NCBI GenBank assembly: GCA_016801885.1
Contig: CM028884.1
Location: 9,676,181-9,740,180 of the forward strand
From: Toxotes chatareus
Taxonomy: Eukaryota > Chordata > Actinopteri > Toxotidae
DNA length: 64,000 nucleotides
Reading direction: 5' to 3'
Below are positions 59,401 to 64,000 of the stretch, piece after piece. The stretch's first letter is position 1; each line of letters opens with the position of its first letter. The notes beneath the pieces were generated by a model. It saw only the letters and a list, made by a program, of their open reading frames with translations, searched no databases and was not told where the DNA came from. The position numbers were made by a program, and so were the translations under genes.

Positions 59401-62400
59401 TGTGAAACTGAACTTCCTCATCAGACAAACTTATAATTTACTCTTGAGGCAGTAAACACTGCAGCCCTTGCAGGTGGTGGTTGAGGTTTTGTGCTCTCAA
59501 GTACACACCTGCAAGGACACATGATACTGTATGATATACAGTCTCTGAGGTCTTAATTACATTATTGAATGACACGTAATTTGCAAGCATTTTAATTTTA
59601 AGGCTGTTAATTACTCTGCTTGGTGACAGTGACACTTAACATGTCAGTCACGGTGATAAGAAGAACAATATGACCCCTAGTGATTCTGACGGTATGACTC
59701 ATGTTTATGACTGTGAGTTGTCAGACGCACCTTATCTTTTGATTGCCCTGGTCTGACATTTTTTTCTGCTGAATAAAACCAATCCTTGAGCAGGGAGTAA
59801 GTTGGTATCTTGCTTAGTCTTTTTACTCTGGAGATATTTTAACTGTGCCATAATGCTCTTCCTTTCTGCAGTACCATGCACAGACCATCAAGAACGTGCG
59901 TGAGGCATGTGAGAGCTTCGAGCCTGGCAGTATTCAGTACAGGCCTATCGGCATTGCCCTGGACACCAAAGGCCCAGAGATCAGGACTGGCCTCATCCAG
60001 GGAGTGAGTTTGGCATCACTTGTTCTCACTCTTCAAACCAAAACAATACTCTTTATAACAACTTTAGTAACTATTGTTGAGAATTAGGAACATTTTGCAT
60101 GAAACATAACCAGAAAGAAAGTAAAACTATGTCTGTAAATGATGTGACAGAGTGGCACAGCCGAAGTGGAGCTGATGAAGGGCAACATGATCAAGATTAC
60201 TCTGGACGATGCCTACCAGGAGAACTGCAGTGAGGAGATCCTCTGGCTCGACTACAAGAACATTACTAAAGTGGTGGAAGTTGGCAGCAAGATCTACATT
60301 GACGACGGACTCATATCCCTGCAGGTTAAGGAGATTGGTGAGTGGAGGGGAAGCAAACACAAATCTCTTGTGATCCATCAGAAAGGAAAGATTTGAGCTC
60401 ACAAATGTATAATTATTTTTTCTCCAGGCTCCGATTTCCTCATGTGCGAGATTGAGAATGGTGGCACCCTGGGCAGCAAGAAGGGAGTGAATCTCCCCGG
60501 TGCTGCCGTAGACCTGCCTGCTGTTTCAGACAAGGACATCAAGGACCTGCAGTTTGGTGTGGAGCAGGGAGTCGACATGGTCTTTGCCTCCTTCATCCGT
60601 AAAGCAGCAGATGTCCATGCTGTGAGGGCAGTGCTGGGAGAGAAAGGCAAAGACATTAAGATCATTAGCAAGCTCGAGAACCACGAGGGTGTGCGTAGGT
60701 ATGTATGAGGATGAAATGTTTTCAATGGTGTTTTTTGGGGTTTTTTTTTTAATGTGTCAGGTCCAGTAATTCAGATTTTTTGTTTACATCATGTGCTGTA
60801 ATTTCAGTTGTTTTATTCCGTTTATTGTTGGGTGGACTGAGAAACGTGGCCAGGTGAGAAAACATTAGGCCATTTGTAAATTCTTGTGGTTTTGAAGGAA
60901 AACTTCAAGCTGTGACACATTGTGTTTGATGAACCCACTTCTTCCACATGCCCTTAAAACTCTTTAACATCTCATGATAACTTATGGTTGTACTTTGTGA
61001 TTTAATTGGTTGTAATATTCTGTCTGTTGTGCAGATTTGATGAGATCATGGAGGCCAGCGATGGCATCATGGTTGCCCGTGGTGACCTGGGTATTGAGAT
61101 CCCCACAGAAAAGGTCTTCCTAGCCCAAAAGATGATGATCGGTCGCTGCAACAGAGCTGGCAAGCCGATCACATGTGCCACGCAGGTCAGAAAAAGGACA
61201 TATATTGCATTCCTTAGGTGATATTTTCCTCAGGGGGTGAAGTTTCATTTTAATTTAATAATGAAGGTGAAGCAGGGAATTCTCAGTGTAATCAAAACAT
61301 ACTGTAAGCATTCATTTTATTTGTACCACTTTTATGTTGAAATGTGTTTGTTATCTTCTGAATCCCTCACATAAACACCATTCAGATGTTGGAGAGCATG
61401 ATCAAGAAGCCCAGACCGACCCGTGCTGAGGGCAGCGACGTAGCCAACGCTGTGCTGGACGGAGCTGACTGCATCATGCTGAGTGGAGAGACCGCCAAGG
61501 GAGACTATCCTCTGGAGGCAGTGCGCACGCAGCACATGGTGAGTTAGTGTCTGTTAAATAAAACAATAATGAACACTGGGGAACACAAGCACACAGTGGT
61601 ATAATTTAATAAGTAAGACCTATTGATTAGAGGAATTAAGTTTACGTGATATTGCGGGATTTGCAGTTTTTAATTCTTAAAAAATTAGTAAAATTAGCAT
61701 CTACTGGGACCCTTTCTCATTTCCTGATTTTTGTGTTCTTCTGAACACAACTCTTACTTCTCATGCAGTTGTGCAAATCTATCTTGTTTTTTCCACTTGG
61801 CCCAACAGCTGCTAAAGAAGGTGTCAGCAGAAGTGTTAGGCCAACTGGAAGGGCCTCTCATTTACTCATTTATCCATGCGCTTATTTCCAGTCTATACTG
61901 CATGTCTATTCACTGCAAATTAGAGATCCTAATGAATGATCAGTGAACAATTTATCACCATTAAGAAATGTGATCAGTTAAAGATACCGATATTGACAGT
62001 GAGCAGTGAATGTAGGTGCAGCATTATTTGTGCATCCCTAGCATATTACTCCTAGCTCTGTAAATGTTTTGAGTCACTGCTGCTCCATAATTTACATAAC
62101 ATAGGATAACTGTCCCAGGAATACAGTAAAAAGCATAACTTACCTTTACAACATGTTGGGATATTTGAGTCCACTTGAAGTCAGTGCCTGTCAACCTCAC
62201 CTCTTCCTCTAACAGATTCACTGCGGCTGCTCTTCTTGGCCATATCTTCATTTGCTATGGTATCCGCCAAACTGATCCGCCCAGATTTATAGAGCACACA
62301 GTCACCCCTGGGTGTACTTTGGAGCAGTTTGGAGTTTAAGTTTTTTCAGTCAGGGACAGACACAAGTAAAACCTTTTCGAAGTCGTTGCCCCAAGAGTGT

Positions 62401-64000
62401 TAACATTCTTGATGAATGCTTGCATCAAAATCCCAATTATTATGGATGGAAAATGCAGCTAATACTGTCTTGCCTTTCATTGATCAGGCCTTTCTTGGCT
62501 AGCCTCCACTGTCCTTGGCTATACGCTGTCTGCACTGCTTTGCAGATGCAGGAGTGACTCAGCAGTCCTACAGCTCCTGCCTTTGAGCTCACTGCCCTTA
62601 TTCTGAAGTTGCATGCTTCACAGTCCACAGTAAAGCGCAACCATTGACCGATAACCACCCATTTACCAAGAAGGCTTGTATCTGAGTGCAAACAAATTCA
62701 CAAGGACTCACGTTGCTCCTAAGCCAGTTTTTCTATCATACTTTGTACTTCTTCCTCATTTACTTAAGTCTTTCTAATACTTTTCTGTTTCGTTCCTCCG
62801 AACTGTTTTTTACCATCTCTTCATCTATGTGTGCAGTGCGTGGCATCTAAAGTCCCAGCTTGTTTTTTCAACTCCCATTTGACAGTTATAAATTTTTTTT
62901 TAGTCTTTTATTTTATTAAGTTCAGATTATTTAATGTTCTAGATTTTTTTTTATCTTAAAGATGAATAGTTCTTTTTAAAAGTTTTTTTCAGCAGTACAC
63001 TTGCATTACTTTTAGATTATACAAGTAATATTTTACATTTAATATCATATGAACGGTTGTGGTAAACTTCTGACTCTTGGATATGTTTTTTAATGTTGAT
63101 GTTTTCCTGTTTCCCTCCCACTAACTGCACACCTAAACTCTTCTATTCACTGTCCATCCTGTTCTTTCCTTCTGTTCTTCTTGTGTCTCTCTAACATTGT
63201 CTCTCTCTGTTTTCCATGTTCCTGTCCTTTTGTTTCCCTCATCCATTTTCCTCATTTAACACCTGCGTGTGCCTGGTGTGAAAATGCCTTTGCTCGATGC
63301 ATCTTGCCCTCACTTGTGCCAGATTGCTCGTGAAGCCGAGGCAGCCATGTTCCACCGGCAGGTGTTTGAGGACCTGCGTCGTTCCACGCCGCACTGCAAA
63401 GACCCTGCTGAGGCAATTGCAATCGGTGCTGTCGAGGCCTCCTTTAAGAGCTTAGCCTCTGCGATCATTGTGCTCACGGGCTCTGGAAGGTAGGCGGGTT
63501 ATCTGGTCCTGGCAGGTCGAGGAGGACACCGATATCGGTTCTCGAGGAGTCTGAGAGAGGGAGAGCAGGGTCAGACAGGGACTGACTGAGGAAGTAACTG
63601 GGAGAGCCTAGCAAAAACCTTGGGCAGACTACTGGTTGATATTTACAAATGTGAACAAATTCTGTGAACAAAGGTTCTGGTGTTAAAATGTGTAAATTTA
63701 TACATTAGCTCCGAACATTTCCCCACTATTCCCGTGGTCTGAGGTTTTGGGCTCTCTTTATTTGCTTCAGCGCTTGAAGGAGCCATTATCACTACTCTAA
63801 GTACTAAACTTAACCAGGAGTCTAGCCCAGCATTTGCCAGTCACTCCCAGTGGTGTGAATGACTCAGCGTGTTGTCTTGACGGCGTGTGTGATTGAGAGT
63901 AACCCCCCCACGCCCCCGCCCTTCCCTCACGGTCCTTCGGGGCTCAGATAGCACGAGAGGCTGAGGCAGCCACCTTCCACAGACAGCTGTTCGAGGAGCT
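56295..64000 (+). CDS. pkm: Pyruvate kinase M (pkm), exons 2-9 plus part of exon 10; runs off the window
   Basis: Cytosolic pyruvate kinase converts phosphoenolpyruvate and ADP to pyruvate and ATP, the last step of glycolysis. Eight exons plus the start of a ninth give 437 codons through exon 9, colinear with human PKM (531 residues) plus one extra N-terminal residue. Visible active-site residues, in this protein's numbering: Arg74 and Asn76 (IARLNFSHG), Lys271 and Glu273 (ISKLENHEG), Asp297 (ARGDLGIEIP) and Thr329 (CATQ). Two near-identical exons at 63,323 and 63,948, both starting IAREAEAA, form the M1/M2 mutually exclusive pair. That pair, and the PARP6 neighbour, argue for PKM and against PKLR. 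Teleosts have two pkm copies (a and b); which one this is cannot be told. The last exons (11 and 12 of human) lie beyond the window. Confidence 0.97.
56949..57040 (+). CDS. pkm: pkm exon 3
   Basis: 92 nt. Acceptor TTCTCTGCAG, donor GTGGGT. Encodes PASRSVEMLKEMIKSGMNIA then RLNFSHGTHE, with the substrate-binding Arg and Asn. Confidence 0.96.
57041..59871 (+). other. pkm: pkm intron 3 (about 2.8 kb)
   Basis: No exon or recognised mobile element. Overlapping short reading frames in both strands look incidental. Confidence 0.6.
59872..60003 (+). CDS. pkm: pkm exon 4
   Basis: 132 nt, 44 codons, phase 0/0. Acceptor CCTTTCTGCAG, donor GTGAGT. Encodes YHAQTIKNVREACESFEPGS through ALDTKGPEIRTGLIQG, which includes the metal-binding Asp of LDTKGPE. 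Confidence 0.96.
60151..60337 (+). CDS. pkm: pkm exon 5 (B domain)
   Basis: 187 nt. Acceptor GATGTGACAG with almost no pyrimidine tract, donor GTGAGT. Encodes SGTAEVELMKGNMIKITLDD through DDGLISLQVKEI, most of the mobile B domain. Confidence 0.95.
60428..60698 (+). CDS. pkm: pkm exon 6
   Basis: 271 nt. Acceptor TTTTTTCTCCAG, donor GTATGT splitting an Arg codon. Encodes SDFLMCEIENGGTLGSKKGV through IISKLENHEGVR, with the catalytic Lys271 and metal-binding Glu273. Confidence 0.97.
61035..61185 (+). CDS. pkm: pkm exon 7
   Basis: 151 nt. Acceptor TCTGTTGTGCAG, donor GTCAGA. Encodes FDEIMEASDGIMVARGDLGI through GKPITCATQ, with Asp297 and Thr329. Confidence 0.97.
61386..61538 (+). CDS. pkm: pkm exon 8
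   Basis: 153 nt, 51 codons, phase 0/0. Acceptor CACCATTCAG, donor GTGAGT. Encodes MLESMIKKPRPTRAEGSDVA through LEAVRTQHM. Ends directly before the alternative exon pair. Confidence 0.97.
63105..63262 (+). promoter_or_regulatory. pkm: Pyrimidine-rich PTB-type tract upstream of pkm exon 9
   Basis: About 160 nt of C/T-rich sequence with many TTCT, TCTT and CTCTCT words (for example CTGTTCTTTCCTTCTG and GTCTCTCTCTG), ending about 60 nt before the exon 9 acceptor. In mammals PTBP1 binds UCUU-type elements upstream of PKM exon 9 to repress the M1 form. Binding here is inferred. Confidence 0.55.
63323..63489 (+). CDS. pkm: pkm exon 9, M1-type alternative exon
   Basis: 167 nt. Acceptor CTTGTGCCAG, donor GTAGGC, splitting the final Arg codon. 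Encodes IAREAEAAMFHRQVFEDLRR through ASAIIVLTGSG. AAMFHR is M1-like. The residue matching human 433 (Glu in M1, Lys in M2) is Gly434 here. Confidence 0.95.
63948..64000 (+). CDS. pkm: pkm exon 10, M2-type alternative exon (partial)
   Basis: First 53 nt of the second alternative exon, cut by the window end. Acceptor TTCGGGGCTCAG after a C-rich tract (about 63,902-63,930). Encodes IAREAEAATFHRQLFEEL, aligning codon for codon with exon 9 and in the same phase, so splicing in both exons would duplicate the segment. The intron between the pair is 458 nt. Confidence 0.9.
   Translation, partial: MAREAEAATFHRQLFEE

Noticed and set aside
60127..60725. Antisense frames opposite pkm exons 5 and 6
   Set aside because: Shadows of the conserved pkm coding exons on the other strand.
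56295..64000. Assignment to liver/red-cell pyruvate kinase (pklr)
   Set aside because: The tandem alternative exons and the PARP6 neighbour are features of PKM; the N-terminus SAFIQTQQLNAAMADTFLEH also fits PKM better.

Overview
This is a stretch of vertebrate nuclear DNA, almost certainly from a ray-finned (teleost) fish. Genes are split into short exons with GT-AG introns, introns are AT-rich and full of (CA)n tracts, and there are interspersed elements of kinds familiar from teleost genomes. No bacterial-style operon, CRISPR array or rRNA was seen.

Layout. (1) 1 to about 23,640 is one continuous tandem array of a roughly 75-77 bp, very T-rich unit, open at the left edge of the window. It has a homogenised left domain (1 to about 19,200) and an older, diversified right domain (about 19,240-23,640) with nested higher-order duplications. 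(2) 23,653-23,806 is an internally deleted tRNA-like short interspersed element flanked by a 12-bp target-site duplication. (3) 23,807-27,714 is gene-poor sequence with simple repeats and two possible conserved non-coding blocks. (4) 29,808-44,623, minus strand, is a complete 22-coding-exon PARP6 gene (mono-ADP-ribosyltransferase, 606 codons in my reconstruction), with a probable 3' UTR reaching toward 27.7 kb and uncharacterised 5' non-coding exons above 44.6 kb. (5) 47,757-48,097, minus strand, is an exon-like open frame for a small secreted protein with weak IL-17-like features. (6) 49,669-64,000, plus strand, is pyruvate kinase M (pkm): a non-coding first exon ending at 49,668, eight constitutive coding exons, and both members of the mutually exclusive M1/M2 exon pair; the second is cut by the window end.

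The two main genes are divergent (parp6 leftward, pkm rightward). They act in different pathways: PARP6 modifies proteins with single ADP-ribose units, pyruvate kinase makes ATP and pyruvate in glycolysis. Exon coordinates were worked out by hand from splice signals, reading phase and remembered family sequences. All internal exon phases join without a frameshift or stop in both genes.

Most worth a second look: the internal architecture of the satellite array; the IL-17-like orphan exon between parp6 and pkm; an in-frame 26-codon extension of parp6 exon 9; and the pkm alternative exon pair, with a pyrimidine-rich control region upstream and a glycine where mammalian M1 has Glu and M2 has Lys at position 433.
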